Part shown: piece after piece, positions 1 through 11,466 of the stretch | How positions within the stretch are numbered: position 1 is the first letter of the stretch | Layout: each line of letters opens with the position of its first letter | Assembly (NCBI GenBank): GCA_944386645.1 | Contig: CALXBW010000003.1 | Span: 1 to 64,000, forward strand | Reading direction: 5' to 3' | DNA length: 64,000 nucleotides | Source: an uncultured Clostridia bacterium | GTDB taxonomy: Bacteria; Bacillota; Clostridia; TANB77; CAG-508 | Position numbers and translations under genes: made by a program | The notes under the pieces: generated by a model | The model's database searches: none | Told to the model about the DNA's origin: nothing | Seen by the model: only the letters and a program-made list of their open reading frames with translations

Positions 1-188
1 TTTCTTCAAACATAGATATTTTCCTTTCCTTTGTGTTCTTATCAATTCACATTTTAAAGGATTATCTATGTTTTTTCAATATTTTTTAGATAAAATTTAT
101 GTAGGCATTTTTTTATTTTTTGCCTACATTAATTTTACACTAACTTTAAATAAATTCTATTATTAATAATATACATTCTTTTTCTCTC

Positions 189-224
189 AAAAAAATAATA
201 TGGCAATCGCCATATTATTTTTTT
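189..224 (-). terminator. Rho-independent terminator of the DUF1874-like gene
   Basis: A perfect 16-bp stem (189-204 with 209-224) with a 4-nt loop. On the minus strand it ends in a run of T and lies 14 bp after the stop codon of the 130-residue gene. Positions 1-188 contain no gene that I can support. Confidence 0.85.
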
Positions 225-237
225 GAATAATCAACAA

Positions 238-630
238 TTATATTTTTTCTCCTGAAATCCATCCCATTTTCCCACATCGTCCACAATCTATAGTTCCTTT
301 TGCAGAACATTGTGAACATTCAGTATAATCAACAGTTATTTCATAAAAATCAATTTTTGAAACTTTATCAAAATCTCCTTCTTCAATTTTAGGACCAATA
401 TATTTAATATAATATAAAATATCATTTTCTCCAATCATTATATGAATATTGTTTTTATATAGATGTACTTCAAATAAATTTTCAATAAGATGTGAGGTAA
501 AATTATTTTTTACTAAAGGTATAACTTCACATATAGGGATATCCTCTTTCTCTATTTTTTTGCACCGAATCATACTCATTTTTGAAAGATACACCATTGT
601 TAAGTCAAATTGATCAGTTAAATATTTCAT
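238..630 (-). CDS. DUF1874 (STIV B116 / AcrIII-1-like) fold protein with C-terminal zinc finger
   Basis: 130 residues. Residues 1-102 follow the layout I remember for the DUF1874 family (STIV B116, SIRV1 gp29/AcrIII-1, Crn2 ring nucleases): an N-terminal YLT..F.L.M strand, a helix, and a GPKIEEG turn at 79-85 followed by an FYEITVDY strand. Active family members have a conserved S-I-G-H before the helix. Here that site reads V-K-N (40-42), so the catalytic His is apparently lost; the usual NR is NN (60-61), while Glu83/84 remain. Residues 105-119 add a four-cysteine zinc knuckle (C105, C108, C116, C119) of DnaJ/YuiA style. A good ribosome site (GGGAGG) precedes the start. Codon 22 is an in-frame CGG, a codon avoided by housekeeping genes here. 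Function unknown; the fold assignment is from memory and not searched. Confidence 0.6.
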   Translation of the reverse strand: MKYLTDQFDLTMVYLSKMSMIRCKKIEKEDIPICEVIPLVKNNFTSHLIENLFEVHLYKNNIHIMIGENDILYYIKYIGPKIEEGDFDKVSKIDFYEITVDYTECSQCSAKGTIDCGRCGKMGWISGEKI

Positions 631-783
631 AATTGTTGTCCTCCCTTTATTGCAATAATTTAATATTTAAAATTATATCATATTTCTCGAATAATATAAA
701 TATATCAATTAAATAATTTTATTACAATTATTTTCACTTATAATTAACACCTATCTTATTTTTATACAAATTTAATATTAGTC

Positions 784-818
784 AAAAAAATCATTATACT
801 AACGTACAATGATTTTTT
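784..818 (-). terminator. Terminator of dedA gene
   Basis: Inverted repeat of about 11 bp around a 12-nt loop, flanked by A/T runs, just after the DedA stop codon. Confidence 0.75.
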
Positions 819-823
819 ACTTT

Positions 824-1510
824 TTATTTCTCAACTTTTTTATCTTCAATTAATTTCTTCTTATCTCCCACTTTTGCTTTAACTGCTCCAATCACTGCAG
901 GTAATAGAGATATTAAAATAATTGCAATAATTACTATAGAAAAATTATCTTTTACAAAAGGTATATTTCCAAAGAAAAATCCTGCTATACAAAATAATAA
1001 TACCCATAATGCAGCACCAATCACATTATATGATAAAAATTTTAAATAATGCATTTTACCTATACCTGCAACAAATGGTGCAAAAGTTCTGATAATTGGT
1101 ACAAATCTCGCAATAATTATTGATTTTCCACCATGTCTCTCAAAGAAATGACTTGTCTTTTCTATATATTCTTTTTTTATAAATCTATTATTCCAATTTA
1201 TTAATTTATTTCCAAAAGCCTTACCTATATGATAATTTACAGTATCTCCTATTACAGCTGCAAAAAATACTACAAAAAATAATATAAAAATATTTAAGCT
1301 ACCATTCGCAGATAAAGCAGCTCCTGCAAAAATTAAAGAATCTCCTGGTAAGAATGGCATTATAACAACGCCTGTCTCTACAAATATTATCAAAAATAAA
1401 AATAAATAAGTTTCTGTTCCATATGTCGATACTAATTCTACTAGATGATCATCAATATGTAATATAAAATCAATCAATGTTCTTATTATTTCCAATTTTA
1501 TTACCTCCAT
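824..1510 (-). CDS. DedA family membrane protein
   Basis: 228 residues, the usual length for the DedA/SNARE-associated (PF09335) family of lipid-scramblase-like membrane proteins. The motif FVETGVVIMPFLPGDSLIF (about 43-61) and the second-half motif GKSIIIARFVPIIRTFAPFV (about 128-147) are the two reentrant-loop signatures; hydrophobic segments follow at about 150-170 and 185-210. The C-terminus is Lys-rich, as expected for a cytoplasmic tail. Start is ambiguous: the ATG at 1510 has a weak AGGA site, whereas a TTG at 1495 sits 7 nt after GGAGGT. Family members support undecaprenyl-phosphate or phospholipid recycling and membrane integrity (known for the family, not shown here). The gene stands alone. 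Confidence 0.88.
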   Translation of the reverse strand: MEVIKLEIIRTLIDFILHIDDHLVELVSTYGTETYLFLFLIIFVETGVVIMPFLPGDSLIFAGAALSANGSLNIFILFFVVFFAAVIGDTVNYHIGKAFGNKLINWNNRFIKKEYIEKTSHFFERHGGKSIIIARFVPIIRTFAPFVAGIGKMHYLKFLSYNVIGAALWVLLFCIAGFFFGNIPFVKDNFSIVIIAIILISLLPAVIGAVKAKVGDKKKLIEDKKVEK

Positions 1511-1676
1511 TTTTTGTTCCTGCTAATTATACTATTAAAACATCATATTTGTAAATAAATTTTGTAAAGAAAATTTATTTACAACAAAAGTAACTATAAC
1601 AAAATCTCTCATATGTATAAAATTACTTCTTAATTTTTATACATATATAAGAAACTTTTCATTATTTAAATACAAC

Positions 1677-1704
1677 AAAAAGGGTATAATTAAATACCCT
1701 TTTA
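1677..1704 (-). terminator. Terminator of thyX
   Basis: AAAAGGGTAT/ATACCCTTTT hairpin with a 6-nt loop, immediately after the thyX stop codon. A second imperfect AT-rich inverted repeat lies at about 1610-1648 in the same gap; its role is unclear. Confidence 0.85.
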
Positions 1705-1710
1705 TATAAG

Positions 1711-2847
1711 TTATATTTCTCTTTCAAATGCTCCTTTACCAAAAATACATGGTTTTATACATTTCCATCCAAATGTACATCTTGGTCCATTAGTATCATA
1801 TTTTTTTAAATTAAAATAAACTGCATAATTATAATCTTCTACACCTTTAATATATTTTTTTAAAGTTTTTCTAGTTTGTTCCATAATTTCTAGCTGTGCT
1901 GTTCCACACAATCTTTCTTCACATTTGCCAATAAAATTATCACAATTTCCTCTTTCGTTAACCATAACCAGCTTACCCTGAGGATAATCAATGCTACTCA
2001 TATCTTTTAACCATTCTTCTTCTAAGACTGTATTTCTTATAATTTTAGGAACGTAAAATTTGCTTTGTTCATAAAATTGGATTTCATAGTTAATAGTTCT
2101 ATGTCTTTGTGCCTGTGCTAATTGTGAAAAACTAGCCCAATAATTAGTTGAATAATTTTCTCCCCATTCCTCTTTTCTACCTCTTATTGCAAATAAAGAT
2201 AATCTGCGATTCCTATTTATAGTATTTAAATTTACTTCTAAATACCTATCAAATAAACTGATAAATTCTTTTAATACATTTTTTACTTTTATATAAAAAT
2301 CACTTTCTATATAATTTTCAATAAATTCTTTACACCAGTATACTAAATAATTTAACTGTCTATATTCTACAGTATATAGCATTGATGTAACAGGAGTAAA
2401 CACACTTATAAGATATCTAGCATTTTCCATTGATAACTTTTCTTTTAAATTATCTTTAAAATTTGGATACTTTAACTTTATAACTTCAAAAAATAATTTT
2501 ATCCATTTCTCATACAACTCTTTTTCTTTTCCCACAATAGCCATCTTAGTATATCTAGCTGATTTTTCCGAAGTATTAAATATTTTTTCATTATTTAATA
2601 TCATTGCTAAAATTTTAGGAATATTATCAAAATAAATATTTAAATAAAAATGGCCATAAACACTATGATGACCAGAAGATAATGTATTTTGTATTCTTCT
2701 TAAAGTTTTCTCCTCATCCTCATTTAGTATTGTATCTAAATTATCATTCATATAGCATATTGCAGCTGCATGTCCGCCTAATTTTAAAATTTCCTCCTTA
2801 TTTGGAACATAGTTAATTTTTGTAGAACCCAAGATCCGCATTTTCAT
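1711..2847 (-). CDS. thyX: FAD-dependent thymidylate synthase ThyX (long form)
   Basis: Makes dTMP from dUMP using FADH2 and methylene-tetrahydrofolate. Start chosen at the ATG at 2847 because GGAGAG lies 7 nt upstream; the open frame extends further but without a ribosome site. The ThyX signature RHR is at about residues 248-250 (AQRHRTINYEI), and earlier blocks fit the family: SGHHSVYGHFYLNI (folate/FAD side), SEKSARY, and NYWASFSQLAQAQ. The C-terminus carries a Cys-rich block, GPRCTFGWKCIKPC, typical of a longer divergent clostridial ThyX group. At 378 residues it is longer than the roughly 220-residue classical enzyme. No thyA occurs in this window. Single-gene unit with its own terminator. 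Confidence 0.9.
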   Translation of the reverse strand: MKMRILGSTKINYVPNKEEILKLGGHAAAICYMNDNLDTILNEDEEKTLRRIQNTLSSGHHSVYGHFYLNIYFDNIPKILAMILNNEKIFNTSEKSARYTKMAIVGKEKELYEKWIKLFFEVIKLKYPNFKDNLKEKLSMENARYLISVFTPVTSMLYTVEYRQLNYLVYWCKEFIENYIESDFYIKVKNVLKEFISLFDRYLEVNLNTINRNRRLSLFAIRGRKEEWGENYSTNYWASFSQLAQAQRHRTINYEIQFYEQSKFYVPKIIRNTVLEEEWLKDMSSIDYPQGKLVMVNERGNCDNFIGKCEERLCGTAQLEIMEQTRKTLKKYIKGVEDYNYAVYFNLKKYDTNGPRCTFGWKCIKPCIFGKGAFEREI

Positions 2848-3074
2848 AATATTTCTCTCCTTAATTAAAATAGAAAAATTAGTATAAAAAACAATGAAAT
2901 AATTATAGCATTTAAATTTACATAACACAATACAATTTTAAAAAATTATTATCTAAACTATTTATAACCAAATTTAGTTTATGATAAAAATTTATCTAAA
3001 TATTTACAATTATGAATCATATTTTTATAAATTTTGGATATATTTATTTTATAATTATTTTTGGAGGTAAACAT

Positions 3075-3266
3075 ATGAATAAAGAAAGAATCTATGAAAT
3101 TATGAAAAATAAAGAAATTTATGATGTATTTTATAATGAACGTCCAATATGGATACAAAGTATACAAGATGATATTGCAAAAATAGGGTTTATGGATAGT
3201 ACTGAAATAAAAGATGTATATATTGAAGATTTATATGAAAAAAATTTATATAATAAAAATAATTAA
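3075..3266 (+). CDS. sspH: SspH-family small acid-soluble spore protein
   Basis: 63 residues. The start is the ATG at 3075, preceded by GGAGGT 6 nt upstream; the longer frame from 3012 has no ribosome site. The pattern Y-D-V-F-Y-N-E-R-P-I-W-I-Q-S (about 16-29) followed by a V-x-I-x-x-L-Y-E tail matches the H-type SASP pattern (IDVTYxGVPVWIExxx...VHVxxLEE). These minor SASPs are packaged in the forespore, normally under sigma-G. It is divergent from thyX, with a terminator directly downstream. Supports an endospore-forming host. Confidence 0.8.
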   Translation: MNKERIYEIMKNKEIYDVFYNERPIWIQSIQDDIAKIGFMDSTEIKDVYIEDLYEKNLYNKNN

Positions 3267-3284
3267 TATTTAAATAATATAAAT

Positions 3285-3328
3285 AAAAAATATGGTATAA
3301 GTTTTCAACTCTTATATCATATTTTTTG
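3285..3328 (+). terminator. Terminator of sspH
   Basis: AAAAAATATGGTATAAG pairs with CTTATATCATATTTTTT around a 9-nt loop, ending in a T run on the plus strand. It may also serve lepB on the other strand. Confidence 0.85.
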
Positions 3329-3407
3329 TTCATATCATATATTTCATTTTAAAAATATTTATTTACTTATTGATAGTTCATTTTAAAAATTTGTACCTCT
3401 TCTTTTA

Positions 3408-4043
3408 TTATTCAACTTTTCCAAATAAATTTAAAGGCCAAATTCTTATCCAAACTTTACTTTCTATTTTCTCAATCGGAATACATCCAAAAGTTCTACA
3501 ATCTAAACTATTCTCTCTGTTATCCCCCATTAGAAATACTGTACCTTCTGGTACTATAAAGTCATCAAGATTACCTGTAGTTTCTACATTCTCTTGAAGA
3601 TATGGTTCATCTAAAATTTCTCCATTTATATATACCTTTCCATATTTTATTTCTACATGTTCACCTGGCAAAGCTATAACACGTTTTATAAAACTAGTTT
3701 TTGTATTTTCTATTACATAATAAAAGAAACTATCGATTAATCCACTTGGTTTATATTCAAATTCAGCTATAGGATTTTCATTATTAACTTTACTTGAAGA
3801 TGGTTGTAAATTGCTAGGCTCTTCAAAAGTTACTATCTCTCCTCTTTTTAAATCTGAATGAAATGTTCTTGCTAGTCTATTTAATAGCAATCTTTGGTTT
3901 TCTACCAAAGTAGGATTCATTGATACACTCTTAACTATAGTAGGTGTTGCTATAAAATATTTTACTAATAAAGCAAGTACAATAGCAGTAATAATACATG
4001 CTATCCATTCCAATGCATTTTTTAGTTTATCATTCATTTGCAA
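3408..4043 (-). CDS. lepB: Type I signal peptidase
   Basis: 211 residues; cleaves signal peptides at the outer face of the membrane (peptidase S26A). One N-terminal membrane segment (about 12-31) is followed by the catalytic Ser box SMNPTL (Ser41), the catalytic Lys box KRVIALPGEHVEI (Lys120), and the C-terminal GDNRENSLDCR box (173-183). The residue 85-110 insertion is modest. Start is uncertain between TTG at 4043, 7 nt after a weak GAAGTG site, and ATG at 4037. Monocistronic, between sspH and tRNA-Gln. Confidence 0.93.
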   Translation of the reverse strand: MQMNDKLKNALEWIACIITAIVLALLVKYFIATPTIVKSVSMNPTLVENQRLLLNRLARTFHSDLKRGEIVTFEEPSNLQPSSSKVNNENPIAEFEYKPSGLIDSFFYYVIENTKTSFIKRVIALPGEHVEIKYGKVYINGEILDEPYLQENVETTGNLDDFIVPEGTVFLMGDNRENSLDCRTFGCIPIEKIESKVWIRIWPLNLFGKVE

Positions 4044-4175
4044 TAATACACACTTCTTTCATAAAAAATTCTTTTATTAGTATATCAATTTACTATTATA
4101 TATTCAAGTATAAATTCAAAAATAATCATTTAAATCTAACTCATTTATAAAAACTTTTCTTTTTGAGAAAAATTA

Positions 4176-4231
4176 AAGCCTTATATTCACAGCAAATCCA
4201 CCAATATAGTAGATTGCGTTCATATAAGGGA
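4176..4231 (-). terminator. Imperfect long hairpin after tRNA-Gln
   Basis: CCTTATAT and ATATAAGG close a stem that continues, after an internal loop, with GCAATC/GATTTGC; a T-rich tract follows on the minus strand. Most likely the tRNA-Gln terminator. Confidence 0.6.
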
Positions 4232-4235
4232 TTTT

Positions 4236-4310
4236 TGGCTGGGGTAGTAGGATTCGAACCTACGCATCGATGGGTCAGAGCCATCTGCCTTACCGCTTGG
4301 CTACACCCCA
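4236..4310 (-). tRNA. tRNA-Gln (anticodon CTG)
   Basis: A complete cloverleaf can be folded: acceptor TGGGGTG/TACCCCA, anticodon loop CTCTGAC giving CUG, T-arm GTAGG-TTCGAAT-CCTAC, discriminator G, and an encoded CCA. It reads CAG, a minor Gln codon in an AT-rich genome. It lies just after eno. Confidence 0.95.
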
Positions 4311-4316
4311 ATATAG

Positions 4317-4339
4317 TTAGGACGCTTTGTGCGTCCTAT
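4317..4339 (-). terminator. Hairpin between eno and tRNA-Gln
   Basis: TAGGACGC/GCGTCCTA stem with a short loop directly after eno. There is no T run, so it may be a weak terminator or a processing hairpin between eno and the tRNA. Confidence 0.5.
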
Positions 4340-4343
4340 TAAT

Positions 4344-5654
<1,311 letters not shown>

Positions 5655-5709
5655 TTACCTCCAAAAAATATATATTAACAATAATAATATTATTGTTGCT
5701 TTTTTATTA

Positions 5710-6390
5710 TTAATCTCTAGAATCTATACTAGCTAATATTTGATTATTAACTTTTTTCTTTCGTTCTTCAAGTTTCTTTATAACATTTTGTTCTAGTGGA
5801 TTATCAGGCTTATCATAATCTAATATATTTTTATGTATAGGTTTTTTATACATTGTTTCAATATATTTTTCTTCTTTATCATTATTAAGTTTATTATCAC
5901 TTAAATATCTTTGTATAACAGCCCTTTCTTTTCTATTTAATGCTGCTGTATCTATTCCCAGATACTTATACTTCCAAATTACTTTTCTATCATCATTAGA
6001 ATAATTCCAATCATCAATAGAATCATAGTTATAATCTACAGTAAAATTATCATCTTTAATAGAAATTGTCAAACTAGTCCATATTCTTTGATTATTTTTT
6101 ATGTACTCTTCTCTTAATTTTTGTATAGAATTATATAAATCTTTAACTAGTTTCATATATATATCTTCATCAATATTAAATTTACCTGGAATTTCATAAA
6201 CATTTACTGGTCTCTTCTTTAAAATTCCTTTTGGAAAATAATAAAAAAACATTTCTCCAATTGGTATTTTATATACTTTTTCTGTTATAGAAGCATATAA
6301 ATAAACACTACTCCATTTTTCCGGAATCATATAATATATGCTTGTTTGAATTTCTTTATATAACTTTTTAAGCTTTGGAGTATCCAGCAT
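5710..6390 (-). CDS. YezG/DUF600 family putative immunity protein
   Basis: 226 residues. The blocks LYKEIQTSIYYMIPEKWSSVYLYA (1-34), FFYYFPKG, the YEIPGKFNIDEDIYMKLVKDLY region, RIWTSLTISI, DYNYDSIDDW and IWKYKYLGI match the DUF600/YezG family as I know it. In Bacillus, YezG-type proteins neutralise LXG-domain (YeeF-type) polymorphic toxins. A Lys-rich linear tail of about 65 residues (residues 160-226) extends beyond the core. No toxin or secretion gene is nearby; it lies between gpmI and eno with only 20 and 58 bp gaps, so it is probably co-transcribed with glycolysis genes. Family assignment is fairly sure; the immunity role is inferred from the family. Confidence 0.7.
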   Translation of the reverse strand: MLDTPKLKKLYKEIQTSIYYMIPEKWSSVYLYASITEKVYKIPIGEMFFYYFPKGILKKRPVNVYEIPGKFNIDEDIYMKLVKDLYNSIQKLREEYIKNNQRIWTSLTISIKDDNFTVDYNYDSIDDWNYSNDDRKVIWKYKYLGIDTAALNRKERAVIQRYLSDNKLNNDKEEKYIETMYKKPIHKNILDYDKPDNPLEQNVIKKLEERKKKVNNQILASIDSRD

Positions 6391-6410
6391 GTTACTCCCC
6401 CTTTCAATTA

Positions 6411-7949
6411 TTATAATGAATTCTGTTCTATTAAAGATTCTCCAGTCATTTCTTTAGGTTTTTCTAACCCCATTATATCTAACATAGTAGGTGCTAAATC
6501 TGATAATCTACCTTTTTTCAAACTTATATTTTCCATACCTAATATAACTAATGGTACATCATTTGTTGTATGTGCTGTATGAGGATCTCCTGTAACATAA
6601 TCGATCATTTGTTCAGCATTTCCATGATCTGCTGTAATTAATAAAACACCTTTGTGTTTTTGAACAGCTTCTACAACTCTACCTATGCATTCATCTAAAA
6701 CTTCTAATGCTTTTATTGTAGCTTCTAAATTTCCAGTATGACCCACCATATCCGGATTAGCATAATTTAAAATTATAGAATCATAATTTTCAGAATTTAT
6801 TGCTTCAACTACTTTATCTGTTACTTGCTTAGCACTCATTTCAGGCATTAAATCATATGTTTCTACCTTTGGAGAAGGTATTAATATTCTATCTTCATTT
6901 TTATATTGCTTTTCTTCTCCACCATTAAAGAAAAAAGTAACGTGTGCATATTTTTCTGTTTCTGCAATTCTTAACTGTTTTAAACCCTTTTTACTTATAT
7001 ATTGTCCAAAAGTATTATTAATAACACTTGGTTCAAATGCAACATGAACATTTGGCAATGTGGCATCATACTGTGTTAAGCATACAAAATATAAATTTAA
7101 ATTTTCTGTTTCAAATTCGTTAAATTTATCATCTACTAAAGTCCTTGTTATTTCTCTTGCTCTATCTGGTCTAAAATTAAAAAATATCACAGAATCATTA
7201 TTTGATATTTTAGCAATAGGTTCTGTTCCATTGTAAATTACTGTTGGTTTAACAAATTCATCAAATATTTCTTTTTGATAAGACTCTTCTATTGCTTTTA
7301 TAGCTGAGTTAGATTTTTCTCCTATTCCTCTTACCATAGCATCATAAGATTCTTTTATTCTTTCCCATCTCTTGTCTCTATCCATACTATAAAATCTTCC
7401 ACTTATAGTAGCAATTTTCCCGACACCTTTTTCAGCCATTTTCTTTTCTAATTCAGTTATATAAGTTTCTGCAGAAGATGGAGGTGTATCCCTTCCATCT
7501 AAAAAACAATGTACATAAACATTTTCAAAATCTTTTCTTTTTGCAAGTTCCAATATTGCATATAAATGTCTAATATGACTATGTACACCACCATCAGATA
7601 ATAAACCCATAACATGTAAATTACTTTTATTTTTTATGCAATTATCAATTGCTTTATTTAATTCACTATTACTAAAGAAATCACCTTCTTCAATAGATTT
7701 TGTAATTCTTGTAAAGTCTTGATATATTATTCTTCCTGCACCAATATTAGTATGACCTACTTCAGAATTTCCCATTTGTCCTTCTGGTAATCCAACATCT
7801 AATCCACTTGTTGATATTGTTGTATTTGGATTTTGTCTTATTATTTTATTCCAATTTGGCATATTGGCTAATTTAACAGCATTTGATTTCTCATTTTCAT
7901 TTATACCAAAACCATCTAAAATCATTAGCATAGTAAGTTTTTTATCCAT
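6411..7949 (-). CDS. gpmI: 2,3-bisphosphoglycerate-independent phosphoglycerate mutase
   Basis: 512 residues, the usual iPGM length. Interconverts 3- and 2-phosphoglycerate with two Mn2+ ions. The alkaline-phosphatase-like core starts with LMILDGFGI and the phosphoserine loop GQMGNSEVGHTNIGAGR; the inserted phosphotransferase domain holds HCFLDGRDTPP and SGRFYSMDRDKRWER; the C-terminal metal site has NPDMVGHTGN and ITADHGNAEQM. Mn2+-dependent iPGMs are typical of spore formers. It follows tpiA by 27 bp in the glycolytic operon. Confidence 0.98.
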   Translation of the reverse strand: MDKKLTMLMILDGFGINENEKSNAVKLANMPNWNKIIRQNPNTTISTSGLDVGLPEGQMGNSEVGHTNIGAGRIIYQDFTRITKSIEEGDFFSNSELNKAIDNCIKNKSNLHVMGLLSDGGVHSHIRHLYAILELAKRKDFENVYVHCFLDGRDTPPSSAETYITELEKKMAEKGVGKIATISGRFYSMDRDKRWERIKESYDAMVRGIGEKSNSAIKAIEESYQKEIFDEFVKPTVIYNGTEPIAKISNNDSVIFFNFRPDRAREITRTLVDDKFNEFETENLNLYFVCLTQYDATLPNVHVAFEPSVINNTFGQYISKKGLKQLRIAETEKYAHVTFFFNGGEEKQYKNEDRILIPSPKVETYDLMPEMSAKQVTDKVVEAINSENYDSIILNYANPDMVGHTGNLEATIKALEVLDECIGRVVEAVQKHKGVLLITADHGNAEQMIDYVTGDPHTAHTTNDVPLVILGMENISLKKGRLSDLAPTMLDIMGLEKPKEMTGESLIEQNSL

Positions 7950-7976
7950 ATTACATATCCCTTCTTAATTTTATGT

Positions 7977-8726
7977 TTATTTGTAATTTGCTATTTTGCT
8001 AAATTCTTCTGCATTAAGACTTGCTCCACCTACTAATCCTCCATCTATATCACTCATTGAAAATAATTCATGAGAATTAGTTGATTTTACACTTCCACCA
8101 TATTGAATTATAACTCTTTGTGCAACATTTTGTCCATATATTTTAGAAATTTCTTCTCTAATCGCTTTTATTGTATTATTAGCATCTTCACTTGTTGCCG
8201 TTTTTCCTGTACCAATAGCCCAAATTGGCTCATATGCAATTATCACATCATCCATCATTTTTTTATCTAAATCTTTTAATGCAAACTGTATTTGTGCTTT
8301 TATTATTTCAACTGCTTTCCCATCTTCTCTTTGCTCTAAAGTTTCACCTATGCATACAATAGGTTTTAATCCGTATTTTAATGCTGATTTTATCTTTTTA
8401 TTCACTATTTCATCTGTTTCTCCAAAATATGCTCTTCTTTCTGAATGACCTATAATAACATATTCAACACCAATAGATTTAAGCATATTTCCAGATACCT
8501 CTCCAGTAAATGCTCCTTTTTCTTCCCAATGCATATTCTGTGCTCCAATTTTTATATTTGTTCCCTGTACATGTAATAATGCATAAAACAAATCTATAAA
8601 AGGTACACAAAGTATAATTTCATTTTCAGAATTCTTTACTAATTTACTAAACTCATCAATAAAATTAATTGTTTCATTTGGAAGCATATTCATTTTCCAA
8701 TTTCCCGCTATAACTTTTTTTCTCAT
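7977..8726 (-). CDS. tpiA: Triosephosphate isomerase
   Basis: 249 residues, standard TIM length. Starts with the substrate-binding GNWKMN; the catalytic His is in IIGHSERR, the catalytic Glu in AYEPIWAIGTGKTA, and the phosphate loops are YGGSVKS and GGLVGGASL. Isomerises dihydroxyacetone phosphate and glyceraldehyde 3-phosphate. The gap to pgk is only 14 bp, indicating one transcript. Confidence 0.98.
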   Translation of the reverse strand: MRKKVIAGNWKMNMLPNETINFIDEFSKLVKNSENEIILCVPFIDLFYALLHVQGTNIKIGAQNMHWEEKGAFTGEVSGNMLKSIGVEYVIIGHSERRAYFGETDEIVNKKIKSALKYGLKPIVCIGETLEQREDGKAVEIIKAQIQFALKDLDKKMMDDVIIAYEPIWAIGTGKTATSEDANNTIKAIREEISKIYGQNVAQRVIIQYGGSVKSTNSHELFSMSDIDGGLVGGASLNAEEFSKIANYK

Positions 8727-8740
8727 TTTATTATCCTTTC

Positions 8741-9925
8741 TTATTTATTTTCTAAACATTCTATTCCTGGTAAAGCTTTTCCTTCAAGTAGTTGTAAAGA
8801 AGCTCCTCCCCCTGTTGAAACATGTGACATTTTATCAGATAATCCTGCTTTTTCAATAGCAGCTGCAGAATCTCCTCCTCCAATTATTGTAGTTGCATCT
8901 ACTTCTGATAATATTTTTGCTATAGAATTTGTTCCCACTGCAAATTTATCAAATTCGAACAATCCTACAGGCCCATTCCATATTACAGTTTTTGCTTTTT
9001 TTATTTCTTCACCAAATAGCTCTATAGATTTTGGTCCTATGTCAAACCCTTCCCAATCATTTGGAATTTCTGTTGATTTGACAACTTTACTTTCTGTATC
9101 CCTTTTAAACTCTTTTCCTATAACAGTATCAACTGGTAATATCAATTTAACATTTTTTTCTTTTGCTTTTTCCATTAACTTTATAGCTAAATCTAATTTA
9201 TCAGCTTCACACATTGAATTACCTATATTATAACCTTGTGCTTTAAAAAATGTATATGCCATTCCTCCTCCAATAATTAATGTATCTACTTTTTCTAATA
9301 AAGCATCTATTACACCAATTTTATCAGATACTTTAGCACCACCTAAAATCGCAACAAATGGTCTTTCTGGATTTTTTAAAGCATTACTCATAAAGTTAAT
9401 TTCCTTTTCAACTAAAAATCCTGCTACAGATGGCAAAAAGTCAGCAACGCCTGCTGTAGATGCATGTGCTCTATGTGTTGTACCAAAAGCATCATTTACA
9501 TATATATCTGCTAAACTAGCTAATTGTTTAGCGAATTCTGGATCATTTTTTTCTTCTCCTTTTTCAAACCTAACATTTTCTAATAGGACGATATCTCCAT
9601 CTTTCATATTTTGTACTAATTTTTTAGAACATTCACCTACAACATCATCTGACAATTTAACTTCTCTTCCTAATAGCTTTTCCAATTCTTTAGCAACTGG
9701 ACTTAATGAAAATTGTTTTTTGAACTCTCCTTTTGGTCTACCTAAATGTGAACATAAAATAATTTTTGCATTATTATCTATTAAATATTTTATTGTATCT
9801 AATGCAGCAACAATTCTTCTATTATCAGTTATATTTCCATATTCATCTTGTGGTACATTAAAATCACATCTAAGTAATACTCTTTTTCCGTTCACATCAA
9901 TATCCTTTACAGTTTTTTTATTCAT
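8741..9925 (-). CDS. pgk: Phosphoglycerate kinase
   Basis: 394 residues. Substrate-level phosphorylation of ADP from 1,3-bisphosphoglycerate. N-domain motifs are RCDFNVPQ and [11 protein letters not shown]; the hinge and nucleotide domain have [22 protein letters not shown], the NGPVGLFE loop and [13 protein letters not shown] with the C-terminal STGGGASL. Head of the pgk-tpiA-gpmI run, with a probable promoter at 9959-9987. Confidence 0.98.
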   Translation of the reverse strand: MNKKTVKDIDVNGKRVLLRCDFNVPQDEYGNITDNRRIVAALDTIKYLIDNNAKIILCSHLGRPKGEFKKQFSLSPVAKELEKLLGREVKLSDDVVGECSKKLVQNMKDGDIVLLENVRFEKGEEKNDPEFAKQLASLADIYVNDAFGTTHRAHASTAGVADFLPSVAGFLVEKEINFMSNALKNPERPFVAILGGAKVSDKIGVIDALLEKVDTLIIGGGMAYTFFKAQGYNIGNSMCEADKLDLAIKLMEKAKEKNVKLILPVDTVIGKEFKRDTESKVVKSTEIPNDWEGFDIGPKSIELFGEEIKKAKTVIWNGPVGLFEFDKFAVGTNSIAKILSEVDATTIIGGGDSAAAIEKAGLSDKMSHVSTGGGASLQLLEGKALPGIECLENK

Positions 9926-9958
9926 TATAATTCAACTCCCTTATTAGTCTTATATTTT

Positions 9959-9987
9959 CTATTAACATAAATTATGAAAATAATCAA
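9959..9987 (-). promoter_or_regulatory. Probable sigma-A promoter of pgk
   Basis: Minus-strand TTGATT (9982-9987) and TAATAG (9959-9964) separated by 17 bp, 34 bp before the pgk start. The rest of the 313-bp gap to gap holds the gap terminator and a small AT-rich hairpin near 10070-10090. Confidence 0.5.
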
Positions 9988-10141
9988 ATCTCGCAGCTTT
10001 AGAAATTCTCTACAATTTTTTATTTTACCATTTTATTTAAGTTCTTTTAGAAAATTAAAATTTGCCAACATAAAAAATTACTTTGTAATTTTTCTTTACA
10101 ATATATTTTTTAAATTATATATAATTCATTTCCTATAATGG

Positions 10142-10231
10142 AAAAAAGTCCTAATTAGATAAGGGTATTTTTATAAAATTCCATATTTATATATATTTAT
10201 GGACAATTATATTACCTAAACCTACTAGGAC
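10142..10231 (-). terminator. Long imperfect hairpin terminator of gap
   Basis: GTCCTA (10226-10231) pairs with TAGGAC (10148-10153) at the base of a roughly 90-nt imperfect stem with an inner TCCAT/ATGGA helix; six T residues follow on the minus strand, starting 8 bp after the gap stop codon. Separates gap from pgk. Confidence 0.7.
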
Positions 10232-10238
10232 ATTTTTA

Positions 10239-11300
<1,062 letters not shown>

Positions 11301-11312
11301 TCAGACATTTCA

Positions 11313-11341
11313 ATTTTACATCAAATTATTACATAATTCAA
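11313..11341 (-). promoter_or_regulatory. Probable sigma-A promoter of gap
   Basis: Minus-strand TTGAAT (11336-11341), a 17-bp spacer, then TAAAAT (11313-11318), about 64 bp before the gap start. No CggR-like regulator gene lies next to it. Confidence 0.6.
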
Positions 11342-11466
11342 GTATTAATTCATTTTTATTACCAACAATATACTGATTGGTTACGTTAAGTAAAATCATA
11401 TAATTAAATATACTTTTATTATTATGTACATGTTTTAAATAATTATTTTAATAATTTATATTTAAC

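Noticed and set aside
1610-1648. AT-rich inverted repeat after dedA/thyX
   Set aside because: Imperfect, AT-only and single; cannot be told from chance in such DNA.
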